Notes: generated by a model from the sequence alone, not told the origin. DNA of 40,710 nt from Deltaproteobacteria bacterium (GCA_016218925.1 JACRCR010000053.1:1-40710), one strand, 5' to 3'; counted from the stretch's first letter, positions 19,439 to 28,787 are shown. Made by a program: numbers and translations.

Positions 19439-19957
19439 ATGGAAGAGTACATCAGTCCCTACGACGAACGCAGTTTGGGAAAGTCGCCGCTCGCGCCGCG
19501 TCTGAAGTCGTTGTCGGGTAAGCGCGTCACGTTGCTGTCGATCCGCAAGCCCAAGTCGGCCGAGTTCCTCGGCGAACTGGGAAGGATTCTGGGCGAGCAG
19601 CACGGGGCGTTGGTGTCGTACGACGAGAAACCGACGTTCACGCGACCGGCTCCGCCGGAGGTCATCGAGCGCTTGCGCGCCGGAGCCGACGCCGTCGTCG
19701 AAGGTCTCGCCGATTGAGGATCGTGCGTGTCGTGCAGTGTGCACGACGTCGTACGTCTGGAGAAGCTCGGGATTCCGACCGCTGCCGTGGCCACCGACGG
19801 ATTTCTTGACGAAGGGATCGAGCAGGCGCGCCTGCTGGCGATGCCCGACTACCAGGTCGTGTGGCTCAGGCATCCGATCGCCATCATCGACGAAGACGGA
19901 ATCCGGCGGCTGGCCGTGCAGGCTGCTGCCCGTATCGCTGCGAGATTGATCGTTTGA
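19439..19957 (+). CDS. UGSC family selenoprotein (in-frame UGA = Sec93)
   Basis: Read straight through the TGA at 19715-19717, this frame encodes 172 residues with selenocysteine at 93 in the motif AD-U-GSC-VSC. It matches the UGSC (seleno)protein family, in which the U position is Sec or Cys. The sequence before (FTRPAPPEVIERLRAGADAVVEGLAD, residues about 68-92) and after (SVHDVVRLEKLGIPTAAVAT; LAMPDYQVVWLRHPI) forms one continuous domain. Codon bias does not change across the TGA. A hairpin typical of bacterial SECIS elements lies just downstream (19729-19747). Cys96 and Cys99 could form a selenenylsulfide with Sec93. Without Sec decoding, a useless 92-residue peptide would result. GAGGAA precedes the ATG within the end of the upstream partner gene. 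The last codons overlap the start of xth. Confidence 0.88.
19729..19747 (+). promoter_or_regulatory. Bacterial SECIS-like hairpin
   Basis: GTCGTGC (19729-19735) pairs perfectly with GCACGAC (19741-19747), leaving the 5-base loop AGTGT. The loop begins 18 bases after the UGA and has G at its second position. Both properties fit the published bacterial SECIS model, in which SelB binds a small hairpin with a G near the start of the apical loop 16-37 bases downstream of UGA. The E. coli fdhF element has a very similar stem end and loop. Confidence 0.8.
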
Positions 19958-20766
19958 CGCGAATCGTTTCCTGGAACGTCAACGGCGTCCGCGCCGTCAT
20001 GAAGAAGGGGTTTTTCGACTTCCTGTCGCGCGAGATCCCCGACGTGCTGTGTCTGCAGGAGATCAAGGCCACGCCCGAACAGCTCGGTGCGCGAGAACTC
20101 ACGGAACTCGACAAGCTCGGCTACCACACCTGCTGGCACCCGGCCAAGAAAGCCGGTTACAGCGGAGTGGCCACGCTGTGCAAGAAGCAGCCGCTGTTCG
20201 TGACGGCGGGGGTTCCCTTCGAGCGCGACGAGGGACGGGTGCTGGTCACCGAGCACGGCGACTTCACGCTATACAACATCTACTTCCCCAACGGTCGCCA
20301 GACCGAGGACGGGCCGGATCCAGACCGTCTCGCGTTCAAGCTCGAGTTCTACGAAGCGGTATTGGAGCTGGTCGAGGAGGAGAGGGCGCAGGCAAAGCAC
20401 GTGATCGTTGCTGGCGACTGGAACACGGCCCTCGAGGAAATCGATCTGGCGCGCCCGAAAGAGAACAAGGATCAGACCGGGTTTCTTCCCGAGGAACGCC
20501 GCGCGCTTCGCGAGTACGTCAAGAAAGGGTGGGTGGACACCTTCCGGCACTTCCACCCGGCACGGCTGTACGAGGGGCGTCTACCCGAAGAGCGAGACTA
20601 TACGTGGTGGACTTACCGGGCCGGCGCCCGCGAGCGCAACATCGGTTGGAGGATTGATTATCAGTTCGTCAACAAGGAATTCCTGCCCCAAGTGAAGGGG
20701 GCGGCGATCTGGGACGAGGTCCACGGCTCCGACCACTGTCCCGTGGTCCTCGACCTGAAGACATGA
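19954..20766 (+). CDS. xth: Exodeoxyribonuclease III
   Basis: A 270-residue exonuclease III/AP endonuclease of the EEP superfamily. Active-site blocks in order: IVSWNVNGVRA with the metal-linked Asn; VLCLQEIKA with Glu36; YNIYFPNGR; IVAGDWNTALEEID; NIGWRIDYQFV; and GSDHCPVVLDL with the catalytic Asp-His pair. It should cleave abasic sites and degrade 3' ends during base-excision repair. The start is TTG at 19954, whose last two bases fall in the TGA stop of the selenoprotein gene (TTGA overlap), implying translational coupling. No better start exists downstream because the first beta strand begins at residue 2. Confidence 0.92.
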   Translation: MTRIVSWNVNGVRAVMKKGFFDFLSREIPDVLCLQEIKATPEQLGARELTELDKLGYHTCWHPAKKAGYSGVATLCKKQPLFVTAGVPFERDEGRVLVTEHGDFTLYNIYFPNGRQTEDGPDPDRLAFKLEFYEAVLELVEEERAQAKHVIVAGDWNTALEEIDLARPKENKDQTGFLPEERRALREYVKKGWVDTFRHFHPARLYEGRLPEERDYTWWTYRAGARERNIGWRIDYQFVNKEFLPQVKGAAIWDEVHGSDHCPVVLDLKT

Positions 20767-20770
20767 TGCG

Positions 20771-20795
20771 GCCGCCTCGCGATCAGCGAGGAGGC
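20771..20795. terminator. Possible bidirectional terminator hairpin
   Basis: GCCGCCTCGC (20771-20780) pairs with GCGAGGAGGC (20786-20795) over nine of ten positions around the loop GATCA. It sits between the convergent xth gene and the small membrane protein gene. No T-run follows, so the terminator call is tentative. Confidence 0.35.
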
Positions 20796-20804
20796 CACAT
20801 CGGC

Positions 20805-21095
20805 TCAGACCATCCGGCCGTTTCCCTTTCTGAAGAGCAAAACGGGTGGTTGGTCGGCATGCGGTTTGGTGTCCGGCCGGCGCACGAACGCAACTCCGCA
20901 AGCGACGGCGAAAATGATCAGCGAGAACATGATCGCTGCAGCGAATACCGGCGGCAGGCTCATCAGGAAATTGCCCAACACGACCAGCGCCAGGATCACG
21001 CTCAGGATGCCTATCGCCAACATTCCGATGATCGCCAGCGCGTCGGACTGACTGCCACTCGTCGACCTTGAAACCTGCTGTCCTGCGTGGTTCAT
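20805..21095 (-). CDS. Small two-helix membrane protein
   Basis: A 96-residue hypothetical inner-membrane protein. A Ser/Gln-rich N-terminus is followed by two transmembrane helices, about residues 19-41 (ALAIIGMLAIGILSVILALV) and 50-71 (VFAAAIMFSLIIFAVACGVA), and a basic, polar C-terminal tail. The start at 21095 is set by GGGGGAG about 5 bases upstream. Function is unknown and no family is recognised. Confidence 0.6.
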   Translation of the reverse strand: MNHAGQQVSRSTSGSQSDALAIIGMLAIGILSVILALVVLGNFLMSLPPVFAAAIMFSLIIFAVACGVAFVRRPDTKPHADQPPVLLFRKGNGRMV

Positions 21096-21343
21096 AACTT
21101 CTCCCCCAAATCCGGCGCCAAGCCGGCCGACTCTCCGTACAGCCTCGATGGTACGGAACAATTTCTACGCCAGCCAGAGCGTTGCGCCGCATCTGCGCAG
21201 AAATTTCTCGAAATCTTGTGAGTTCCGTTACAACTCCGCATCCAAACCAGAAGTGTGTCTCGGCAGGCAGATGAGCAGACCTGATCACCTTGTCATTTCG
21301 CCGACGCGGATGCGTTGCGCCGCGATTACCCGCCGGTTGGCGT

Positions 21344-22561
21344 TCAAGGCTCGGTCTGGCAGTTGGCGCTGCACCCGTCCCCATCGGCGTTGTTGCCATC
21401 GTCGCACAGCTCTTCGAGGCCTGCCTGGGTGGCCCCGTCCCCGCAGTACTCGAGCACACAGGCAGGGGTGCAGCCGTCTTCCGACACCGCGTCGCCATCG
21501 TCGCACTCTTCGGCTTCGGAGGCGCAACCGACGGCGTTGCCGCACGAGGGCAACTGGCAGTTGTACTCGCAGCCGTCGCAGTTGGTGCGATTGCCGTCGT
21601 CGCACTGCTCGCCGATGTCCGCTTGGAGGACGCCGTCGCCGCAGTAGGGAGCGCCGTCGTAGAGGCGTTCGAGAACCGCGTCCGACATGGGGACGACGTT
21701 CTCGAGCAGCCCCTGCGCCAGATCGCTGCTCCCGAACACTCCACCGGTCGGGTCCGACAGTGGGGAAGGGAAATTGATTCCGGCCAGATAGTCGGGGCAG
21801 TGCTCGAAGACCGAACCGGCGACCCCTTTGATGGTGCTGCCTACGCCATCGTCGATGCGCATCAACTGCGTGGCCGGGATCCCGCGCGTGGGCGGTACGG
21901 CCGGCGCCATGCAGTCGTATCGGTCGGCAAGTTCACCGCTTCCGAGCAGTCCGTTGCGCGAGAAGCAATTCGCGCGGTTGATGATCAGTCGCCGGTACGA
22001 ACTGCGCACGCGGTTGCCGAGCGCTCGCCGGCAGTCACGCTCGGACATCGATACCGATCTTTCGGTAGGGTTGAAGATGATGCTGAAGAGTTGCTTGGAG
22101 TGGGCCAGGCCCAGTTGATACAGGCAAGTGTCGATCGCGCTCCAGTCGTCGCTGGCCGGTTCGCACAGTGTGTCCACTCCGTGCTCGGAAGGCAGGCCGG
22201 CATCGCGCAGCTTCAGGTAGGCGCCGGGGCGCTTGGTCAGCATCTTCTCGAGGTCGGCGTCGACCTCGGCATCGCCGGTTCCGGCGCCGCCGAGCGAAAC
22301 CGGGTCCTCGTTGCAGTTGACGCTCCACGCCAGCTCGCCCTGTTCGATGGCAGTGCCGCAGCGGTGTCGCACCTTGGCCGAGTTGACCGCGAGCTTCCAG
22401 ATGGCGATCGCGGTCTTCATGCGGCTGACGAGCGGGTTGAGAGCCGCGTGCGCCGGCGCCGCCGAGGCAGCGGCGAGGAGCGCGATCGAAACGATACATG
22501 CCAAGCGCGTAGCGACCGCTCGGCCTCGCGGTCGCAGGGGCTGGTTGAGAGATGTCTTCAT
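21344..22561 (-). CDS. Secreted protein with myxobacterial-type Cys-rich repeats
   Basis: A 405-residue exported protein. A signal peptide covers about residues 1-40 (basic start, then LACIVSIALLAAASAAPAHA). Residues 45-300 form a Cys-containing region without a recognised domain. The C-terminus is three tandem Cys-rich repeats starting at residues 307, 340 and 373, exactly 33 residues apart. Each has the pattern CG(D/N)...(Q/E)xCDDG(N/D)...DGCxxxC. This is the myxococcus cysteine-rich repeat (DUF4215-like), normally on extracellular or surface proteins of myxobacteria and relatives; its acidic loops may bind calcium. There is no sorting helix at the C-terminus, so secretion into the medium or loose surface attachment is likely. 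Confidence 0.75.
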   Translation of the reverse strand: MKTSLNQPLRPRGRAVATRLACIVSIALLAAASAAPAHAALNPLVSRMKTAIAIWKLAVNSAKVRHRCGTAIEQGELAWSVNCNEDPVSLGGAGTGDAEVDADLEKMLTKRPGAYLKLRDAGLPSEHGVDTLCEPASDDWSAIDTCLYQLGLAHSKQLFSIIFNPTERSVSMSERDCRRALGNRVRSSYRRLIINRANCFSRNGLLGSGELADRYDCMAPAVPPTRGIPATQLMRIDDGVGSTIKGVAGSVFEHCPDYLAGINFPSPLSDPTGGVFGSSDLAQGLLENVVPMSDAVLERLYDGAPYCGDGVLQADIGEQCDDGNRTNCDGCEYNCQLPSCGNAVGCASEAEECDDGDAVSEDGCTPACVLEYCGDGATQAGLEELCDDGNNADGDGCSANCQTEP

Positions 22562-22747
22562 GCCTGTCTTGCGGCTGTCCGCTTCCCCCCGAAGGCCACA
22601 AACGCCTTCTCATAGATACGCGCGCCCGGCGGTTCCTTGCAACAGCCAACCTGTCCATTAGGCTCTGCACGGGAAGGGGGTCAAGTCGCGGCTTGCGACA
22701 GGTTCCCTCGACTGCTCGGCGTCGAGCTGAAGGTACCGGGGAGGATC

Positions 22748-24163
22748 ATGAGCGAGCTTTGGCAGCTTTCGACCTTCGAACTCAGCCAGTTGGTGCAGGC
22801 CGGCGAGATCTCGCCGCTGGACTCGGTGGAGGCCGCTCTGGCCCGCATCGACGCCGTCAACCCGGCTCTGAATGCCTTCGTACATGTGTGCCGGGAGCGG
22901 GCTGTGGACGAGGCGAGGCTGCAGGAACGGGCGCTGCTGGCCGGGGAGGACATCGGCCCGCTGGCCGGGATACCCTTGGGCGTCAAAGATCTGGAGGACG
23001 TCGCCGGTCTTCCTACTTCGTTCGGATCGCTCGCCTACCGGGATTACGTGGCACCGGAGGATTCGGTGCAGGTCTCGCGCCTGCGAGCCGCCGGGGCCAT
23101 CGTGGTCGGCAAGACCAACACCCCGGAGTTCGGCTACACCGGATTCACAAAGAACCGGGTCTTCGGCATTTCCCGCAACCCATGGGCCCTCGACCGGACC
23201 CCGGGCGGGTCCAGCGGAGGTTCGGCCGCCGCGATCGCGGCTCGCATGGTCCCGCTCGTGACCGCCTCCGATGGCGGCGGCTCGATCCGTATCCCGGCAT
23301 GTTTCGTCGGGGCCTTCGGTCTCAAACCGACGTTCGGACGCATTCCGCTCGGACCCGAACCTCATCGCATGCTGCGCTGGGTGGACACGGTGCACCAGGG
23401 ACCGCTCACACGTTCGGTACGGGATGCGGCTCTGTTCCTCGACGTCGCCGCCGGCTATCACCCGGCCGATCCTGCATCGCTGCCGGCGATGGCCGGCTCC
23501 TACGTCGATTGCCTGGAAGAGCCGCTGCCGCGGCGATGCCGCATCGCCTTCAGCCCAGACCTCGGCTACGCGCGTGTGGATCGCGAGGTGCGCCGTGAAG
23601 TGCTGGCGGCGGTCGAGGTGTTCGCGCGCCTCGGCTACCAGGTCGAAGAGATCTCGACGGTGTTTCCCGACGTGGGTCGCGGCTGGGCCTACGCCAGCGG
23701 TGCCGAGGTGTACGCGGAACTGGCCCGCGAAGTGGCGGGTAAGGAGCACGAGCTCGGCAAGGGCTTCTGGTCCGGGACGGTGGCGGCCGCCCATCTGACG
23801 GCGCTGGAGACCGGCGATATCCAGCGCGAGCGCTTCGCGCTCAACGAAGTGCTGCGGCGCCTGTTCGACCGCTACGACCTACTGCTCACGCCTACGCTTC
23901 CCACCGAGGCGTTCGCCGCGGGCGGTCCGTTGCCGTCGATCATCGATGGACAACCGGTCGAGTCCCCGCTGCACGCGGTGGCGTTCACATATCCGTTCAA
24001 TTTCTCCGGCCATCCGGCGGCCAGCGTGCGCGCCGGCTTTACCGATCACGGTCTGCCGGTCGGGCTTCAGATCGTCGCGCAACGGCATCGCGACGACCTG
24101 GTGCTGCGCGCCGCCGCGGGCTACGACGGCGAGCGCCCGATGGACCGCTGGCCCGACCTCTGA
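22748..24163 (+). CDS. Amidase (amidase-signature family)
   Basis: A 471-residue amidase-signature enzyme. The Ser-cisSer-Lys triad is visible: Lys80 in GVKDLEDV, the cis-serine in PGGSSGGSAAA (Ser155/156) and nucleophile Ser179 in SDGGGSIR. Length is typical. It hydrolyses a carboxamide; the substrate is not evident. It is not a GatA candidate by context, since gatB and gatC are absent. The start at 22748 follows GGGGAGG with a 3-base gap. A longer frame to 22637 is unlikely. It converges on pckG, with 14 bases between stops. Confidence 0.9.
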   Translation: MSELWQLSTFELSQLVQAGEISPLDSVEAALARIDAVNPALNAFVHVCRERAVDEARLQERALLAGEDIGPLAGIPLGVKDLEDVAGLPTSFGSLAYRDYVAPEDSVQVSRLRAAGAIVVGKTNTPEFGYTGFTKNRVFGISRNPWALDRTPGGSSGGSAAAIAARMVPLVTASDGGGSIRIPACFVGAFGLKPTFGRIPLGPEPHRMLRWVDTVHQGPLTRSVRDAALFLDVAAGYHPADPASLPAMAGSYVDCLEEPLPRRCRIAFSPDLGYARVDREVRREVLAAVEVFARLGYQVEEISTVFPDVGRGWAYASGAEVYAELAREVAGKEHELGKGFWSGTVAAAHLTALETGDIQRERFALNEVLRRLFDRYDLLLTPTLPTEAFAAGGPLPSIIDGQPVESPLHAVAFTYPFNFSGHPAASVRAGFTDHGLPVGLQIVAQRHRDDLVLRAAAGYDGERPMDRWPDL

Positions 24164-24177
24164 AGCCCGGTGCGTTG

Positions 24178-25929
24178 CTACAATCCGAGCCGCCTGGCGG
24201 TGGCTTCGGTTTGGCGGGCTATCTCGTCAGGCAGGCGATCGCCGAACTTGGCGAAGAATTCACGCTGGCTCTGCAACTCGGCGCGCCAATCGTCGCGATC
24301 GACGCGCAGCAGTTCTTCCAGCGCGCGCGGCGGCACTTGGCGTTCGAGCCCGGCCAGGTCGAGCGCGCCCGGTGCCGGTACGTAGCCGATCGGAGTTTCC
24401 ACCGCCGCGCCGCCACCCTGGCACCGCTCCAGGATCCAGCGCAGTACCCGTACGTTCTCGCCGAAGCCGGGCCACAAGAAATGCCCCTGATCGCTTTGCC
24501 GGAACCAGTTGACGTGGAAGATCCTGGGCAGCTTGTCCGAGCGAGCGCCGAGTCCGAGCCAGTGACCGAAATAATCGCCCATGTTGTAACCGCAGAACGG
24601 CAGCATCGCGAAGGGGTCGCGCCGAATGACGCCGACCTCCTGGCCCTGGGCTGCGGCTGTGGTTTCCGAAGCGACCGCGGCACCGACGTAGACACCGTGG
24701 TTCCAGTCGAAAGACTGGAAGACCAGCGGCGCCGTCTTGGCGCGCCGCCCTCCGAACAGAAACGCCGAGATCGGCACTCCCTGCGGGCTCTCCCACAGAG
24801 GCGAGATGCCCGGGCATTGGCGGGCCGGCGCAGTAAAGCGCGAGTTGGGATGCGCGGCGGCAGTTGCGCTGGCCGGCGTCCAGTCTTCGCCCCGCCAGTC
24901 GATGGCGTGGGCCGGAGCCGGCCCCATGCCTTCCCACCAAACGCCGCCTTCGTCGGTCAGCGCGACATTGGTGAAGATCGAGTCCTTGTGCAGCGACGTC
25001 ATCGCGTTGGGATTGGTCCTGTTGCTGGTTCCCGGCGCGACACCGAAGAATCCTGCCTCCGGGTTGACGGCGTATAGACGCCCGTCCTCGCCAAACTTCA
25101 TCCACGCGATGTCGTCGCCGACGGTCCAGATCTTCCAGCCTTTCTGAGACTGGGGCGGCATCAGCATGGCGAGGTTGGTCTTGCCGCAAGCCGATGGGAA
25201 GGCCGCCGCCATGTAGGTGACCTCGCCATCGGGGCTCTCCAGTCCCAGGATCAGCATGTGCTCGGCGAGCCAGCCTCCTTCGCGCGCCATGTTGGATGCG
25301 ATGCGCAGCGCGAAACATTTCTTGCCGAGCAGTGCGTTGCCGCCGTAGCCGGAGCCTACGCTCCAGATCTCGCGCTCGGAAGGAAAGTGCAGGATGAAAC
25401 GGCGCTCCGGCGACAGATCGCCGATCGAATGGAGGCCCTTGACGAACGCGCCGTCGCTGCCGAGCTGCTCGAGCGCGACGCTCCCCATGCGCGTCATGAT
25501 GCGCATGTTGGCGACTACGTAAGGCGAGTCGGTGATCTCGACCCCGACTTCCGACATCGGTGAGCCGGCCGGACCCATGATGTAGGGCACCACGAACATG
25601 GTGCGTCCCCTCATCGCGCCTTCGAACAGTGGGCGAACCTTGGCCTTGGCCTCGGCCGGCGCCATCCAGTTGTTGGTCGGGCCCGCGTCTTCCCGTTTCT
25701 CCGAGCAGATGAACGTGAGGTGCTCGACGCGTGCCACGTCGCCAGGATCGCTGCGGGCCAGGAAGCTGTTCGGATACAGGTCGGGGCTCAGGCGCGTGAG
25801 GTCTCCGCGCTCGACCATTTCATCGCAGAGACGGTCGTACTCCGACTGCGAGCCGTCGCACCAGTAGACGGCCTGCGGTTGCGTCAGCTTCGCGACCTCG
25901 CTCACCCATTGCTCGAGCTCTTTGTGCAT
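24178..25929 (-). CDS. pckG: Phosphoenolpyruvate carboxykinase (GTP)
   Basis: A 583-residue GTP-dependent PEPCK, converting oxaloacetate to PEP in gluconeogenesis. The kinase-1a loop [12 protein letters not shown] (244-255) contains the reactive Cys248 characteristic of the GTP class. [24 protein letters not shown] is the kinase-2 and metal region (longer than shown motifs allow; key residues are the DD pair). [11 protein letters not shown] supplies the mobile-lid arginines and [12 protein letters not shown] precedes the nucleotide site. The ATP-type enzyme has a different P-loop. Start at 25929 (MHKELEQWV); a longer frame to 26022 is non-conserved. Confidence 0.95.
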   Translation of the reverse strand: MHKELEQWVSEVAKLTQPQAVYWCDGSQSEYDRLCDEMVERGDLTRLSPDLYPNSFLARSDPGDVARVEHLTFICSEKREDAGPTNNWMAPAEAKAKVRPLFEGAMRGRTMFVVPYIMGPAGSPMSEVGVEITDSPYVVANMRIMTRMGSVALEQLGSDGAFVKGLHSIGDLSPERRFILHFPSEREIWSVGSGYGGNALLGKKCFALRIASNMAREGGWLAEHMLILGLESPDGEVTYMAAAFPSACGKTNLAMLMPPQSQKGWKIWTVGDDIAWMKFGEDGRLYAVNPEAGFFGVAPGTSNRTNPNAMTSLHKDSIFTNVALTDEGGVWWEGMGPAPAHAIDWRGEDWTPASATAAAHPNSRFTAPARQCPGISPLWESPQGVPISAFLFGGRRAKTAPLVFQSFDWNHGVYVGAAVASETTAAAQGQEVGVIRRDPFAMLPFCGYNMGDYFGHWLGLGARSDKLPRIFHVNWFRQSDQGHFLWPGFGENVRVLRWILERCQGGGAAVETPIGYVPAPGALDLAGLERQVPPRALEELLRVDRDDWRAELQSQREFFAKFGDRLPDEIARQTEATARRLGL

Positions 25930-26071
25930 CGGCGATCCCGTGTCTCCGGCTATCGGTCGAGGGTCCGGACATGAGGCGCCCCCGAGCTGAGAAATAACCG
26001 GTGCTCCTACGCCGATCGGCAAAGAGAATCCAGCGCGTCGGCTGCGGCTCTCCCTCGGGGTGCCCGCGACT

Positions 26072-26944
26072 TCAGCGCTCGGAGCGCAGGCTACCGAGGC
26101 CCATCATCTTGCGCGCTATCCAGTCCAGCACGCGATCCGGACAGACTTGCGCGAGGCGCGCGTAGACACGCGCGTCGGTGCCGACCAGATAGCGAGTGCG
26201 CGGCGTCGTGGCGGTGAGAGCGTGGAAGATCGCGCGGCTCACGGCATCGCACGGGATGGACTGGGCCGCTATCCGCTCCGAGAACTCGCGGAATGCTCGA
26301 TAGGGACGTCCGTACAGATCCAGATTCTGGGTGGAAGCGACGGCACTCCAGTCGTCCTCGCGTCCTTTGTCCCACATAGCCGTATCGATGGCGCCAGGCT
26401 CGACCGCGGCTACGTGCATCCGCCACGGCGCCAGTTCCTGTCGCAGGCAATCGGTGAACGCCTCCAGCGCGAACTTCGACATGCAGTACGGGCCGGAGAA
26501 CGGTGAGGCGACGCGACCGTTGATGGAGCTCACGTTCACCACGCGACCCCGCGCCCGTCTGAGCAGCGGAAGGAACGCCTGCGTCACCGCCACCGGCGCT
26601 ATCGCGTTGACTTCGACCTGGTGGCGCAGCGTCGCGAGGTCCACGCATTCGAGCGGGACATCGACCGACACCCCGGCGTTGTTCACCACTCCCGCCAGTC
26701 CCGCACCTTCCAGCGCGACATCGACGGTTCGTGTAGCTCTTGCGATCGATTCGGTACTGGTCACGTCGAGCAGTAGCGGCAGCAGGTTGGAGCTTGCCAG
26801 CGCCGTGATCGCGTCGGCGTCGGGTTGCTTGCGCACGCCCGCGAACACGCGAAATCCGCGCTGCCCGAGATATTGCGAGCAGGAAGCGCCGATTCCACTG
26901 GAAGCGCCGGTTACGACTACAGTGCGTAGCTGCCGTGGTGCCAT
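26072..26944 (-). CDS. Short-chain dehydrogenase/reductase
   Basis: A 290-residue classical SDR. Cofactor motif TGASSGIG (12-19), NNAG (88-91), Ser139/140 in VNVSSING, and the catalytic Tyr153-x3-Lys157 in YCMSK. The C-terminal 60 residues match the retinol dehydrogenase-like branch ([20 protein letters not shown]). Arg residues after the first beta-alpha unit ([10 protein letters not shown]) hint at NADP(H). The substrate may be a lipid or steroid alcohol, but it cannot be read from sequence. It is divergent from the sensor kinase gene. Confidence 0.9.
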   Translation of the reverse strand: MAPRQLRTVVVTGASSGIGASCSQYLGQRGFRVFAGVRKQPDADAITALASSNLLPLLLDVTSTESIARATRTVDVALEGAGLAGVVNNAGVSVDVPLECVDLATLRHQVEVNAIAPVAVTQAFLPLLRRARGRVVNVSSINGRVASPFSGPYCMSKFALEAFTDCLRQELAPWRMHVAAVEPGAIDTAMWDKGREDDWSAVASTQNLDLYGRPYRAFREFSERIAAQSIPCDAVSRAIFHALTATTPRTRYLVGTDARVYARLAQVCPDRVLDWIARKMMGLGSLRSER

Positions 26945-27321
26945 GGTGCGAGGCTAGGACGGGGCGCGAGGCGACGCCACCTCGTGTGTCCGGCCGCGAC
27001 TTTGCCAGCGATGGTGCGCGCGCAGGGAATGCGGGCCACCTGAGGACGACTATCTGCACGGACCTGCCCGCGTTACTGATGGTGCTGGGCAAGCAGCGCG
27101 CCGCCCGACCGGTAGGTGCCATAACGCGTGTTAAGCCGCAGGCTGCACCGCGCACGGCGTCGCCGCGGTGAGCGCACCCGGTTGACGAGTCGCGCAGGAC
27201 TGCGCAGCGGGGACTTCGCGCGGGAGATCGTTGGAACTCTTGTCGCAGATTTCAAGATCCGCATATTGACTCCGACGGGTTGTGCGGCCGATACTCGGCT
27301 CGCGTTCGGAAGCCCTCGGCG
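26945..27321. other. Gene-free divergent intergenic region
   Basis: About 377 bases between the SDR (minus) and the sensor kinase (plus). It should hold the promoters of both. A weak TTGTCG and ATATTG pair with a 17-base gap lies near 27240-27270, too poor to call. I see no hairpin, repeat or RNA gene worth listing. Confidence 0.4.
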
Positions 27322-28743
27322 ATGGAAGTGTACGCCACGACCATAACGGCCGGTCCCGGGGCCTCCTTGCAACCCCCCGAACCCTCCGACGACGAGGTCC
27401 GCGAGTACGTGCGGCGGCAGTGGATGCCGATCCTCGTCCGCCGGTCCAGGGCCGCCTCTTTCATTCTGGTGTTCGGTACTCTGGCGTTCACGCTGTCGGC
27501 ACTGGCCACACTTCCGATCGCCGAGCGCGGCATCATCCGCGTGCATTTCGTGCACGCCGCGGCCCAGACTCTGCTGTTCTTCGTGGTCGGTCGTGCAGCC
27601 AGCGGCAGTCTGCAGAGCTGGCTGCCGGCGGCCGGAGCGATAGCGACCACCTGGATCGTCGCGTACGGCGCCACGATGGTCGGGCACACGGTTTCCACCG
27701 CGCTCGTCGTCAGCGGTTATCTGATGGGAGTCGCGGCGCTGATGCCTTGGGGGCTGCCGCAGCAAGTCGTCGTCGTGGCCCTGGCCATTCTCGCATTCGC
27801 CGGCAACGTCTACGCACTCACCGGCGGGATCTTCTTCACTGCCGGCTATTACGTCTCGGTGCCGGTACTGTTGATGGCCGGCACTTCGCTGTACGTGTCC
27901 CACGATTTCGAACGCAGCCGTTTCGAGACGGCGCGCGAAGAACTGCGTCGTATCCGTGCCGAGGAGGCGCTGAAGGCGGCCAATTCCAACCTCGAGGTTC
28001 GCGTCGAAGAGCGTACCCGCGAATTGCGACAGGTGGTTGAGGAGCTGCGTTCGTTCAGTTACACGATTTCCCACGACCTGCGTTCGCCGCTACGAGCCAT
28101 CAACGGGTTCAGCCAGACGCTCGCCGATGACTTCGGCGAAGTGCTGGGCGCTTCGGGACTGGCCGGACTCGAGCGTGTGCGGGCGGCGAGCCGGCGCATG
28201 GGCGAAATGATCGATGCCATGCTCGGTCTGGGACGAGTGACGAGCAGCCCGATCCGGCGCGTGTCGATAGACCTGTCATCGCTTGCCCTCTCGGTCGCGC
28301 AGGCGCTCGATCGCGCGGCCCCGTCGCGCAAGGTCGAGTGGAGCGTCGAGCCGGGCATGCGAGTGGAAGGAGACGCCATTCTGGTACAGATGCTGCTCGA
28401 AAACCTACTCGGCAATGCCCACAAGTTCACCGCCCAGATTGCCGTGCCGCGAGTAGCGATCGGCACCGACGATCGCAACGGCGCACCGGCGTACTTCGTC
28501 AGGGACAACGGACCTGGTTTCGACATGGCCCATACCCGACACCTGTTCGAGGAATTTCACCGGCTCCACCATCCCGACCAGTTTGAGGGCAGCGGCATCG
28601 GCCTGGCGGTCGTGCGACGGGTCGTGGAACGTCACGGAGGCAGAGTCTGGGCGGAGGCGAAACCGGGCCAGGGGGCGACGTTCTTCTTCACACTCGCTGC
28701 GGGTCATGAGGCGCCCGATGCGCCCGAGACCGATGAGTCTTGA
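27322..28743 (+). CDS. Membrane sensor histidine kinase
   Basis: A 473-residue kinase. Residues 45-190 contain about six transmembrane helices with little periplasmic sequence, suggesting sensing within the membrane. A coiled coil (195-245) leads to HisKA with the phospho-acceptor His251 (FSYTISHDLRSPLRAINGFS), then HATPase_c with Asn365 (NLLGNAHKFT), G1 DNGPGFD (395-401) and G2 GSGIGLAV (423-430). The H-box style is that of the phytochrome-like HisKA group. It is an orphan: no response regulator gene adjoins it. I start at the ATG at 27322; another in-frame ATG 42 bases upstream lacks support. Confidence 0.9.
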   Translation: MEVYATTITAGPGASLQPPEPSDDEVREYVRRQWMPILVRRSRAASFILVFGTLAFTLSALATLPIAERGIIRVHFVHAAAQTLLFFVVGRAASGSLQSWLPAAGAIATTWIVAYGATMVGHTVSTALVVSGYLMGVAALMPWGLPQQVVVVALAILAFAGNVYALTGGIFFTAGYYVSVPVLLMAGTSLYVSHDFERSRFETAREELRRIRAEEALKAANSNLEVRVEERTRELRQVVEELRSFSYTISHDLRSPLRAINGFSQTLADDFGEVLGASGLAGLERVRAASRRMGEMIDAMLGLGRVTSSPIRRVSIDLSSLALSVAQALDRAAPSRKVEWSVEPGMRVEGDAILVQMLLENLLGNAHKFTAQIAVPRVAIGTDDRNGAPAYFVRDNGPGFDMAHTRHLFEEFHRLHHPDQFEGSGIGLAVVRRVVERHGGRVWAEAKPGQGATFFFTLAAGHEAPDAPETDES

Positions 28744-28787
28744 CCACGGTGCGCGAGCGCGTATGGGCCGTGACTGCAAGCACCGCG

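Noticed and set aside
17956..19452. A 498-codon minus-strand frame opposite the thioredoxin-fold fusion gene
   Set aside because: His/Arg-rich shadow without motifs. The plus frame has the thioredoxin motifs and couples to the selenoprotein gene.
19727..19957. A separate 76-residue gene starting at the GTG after the selenoprotein UGA
   Set aside because: It is in the same frame as the 92 codons before the UGA, completes the same domain and has no ribosome-binding site; Sec read-through explains it better.
21290..22615. A 441-codon plus-strand frame opposite the Cys-rich secreted protein
   Set aside because: The minus frame has a signal peptide and periodic Cys repeats; the plus frame has neither.
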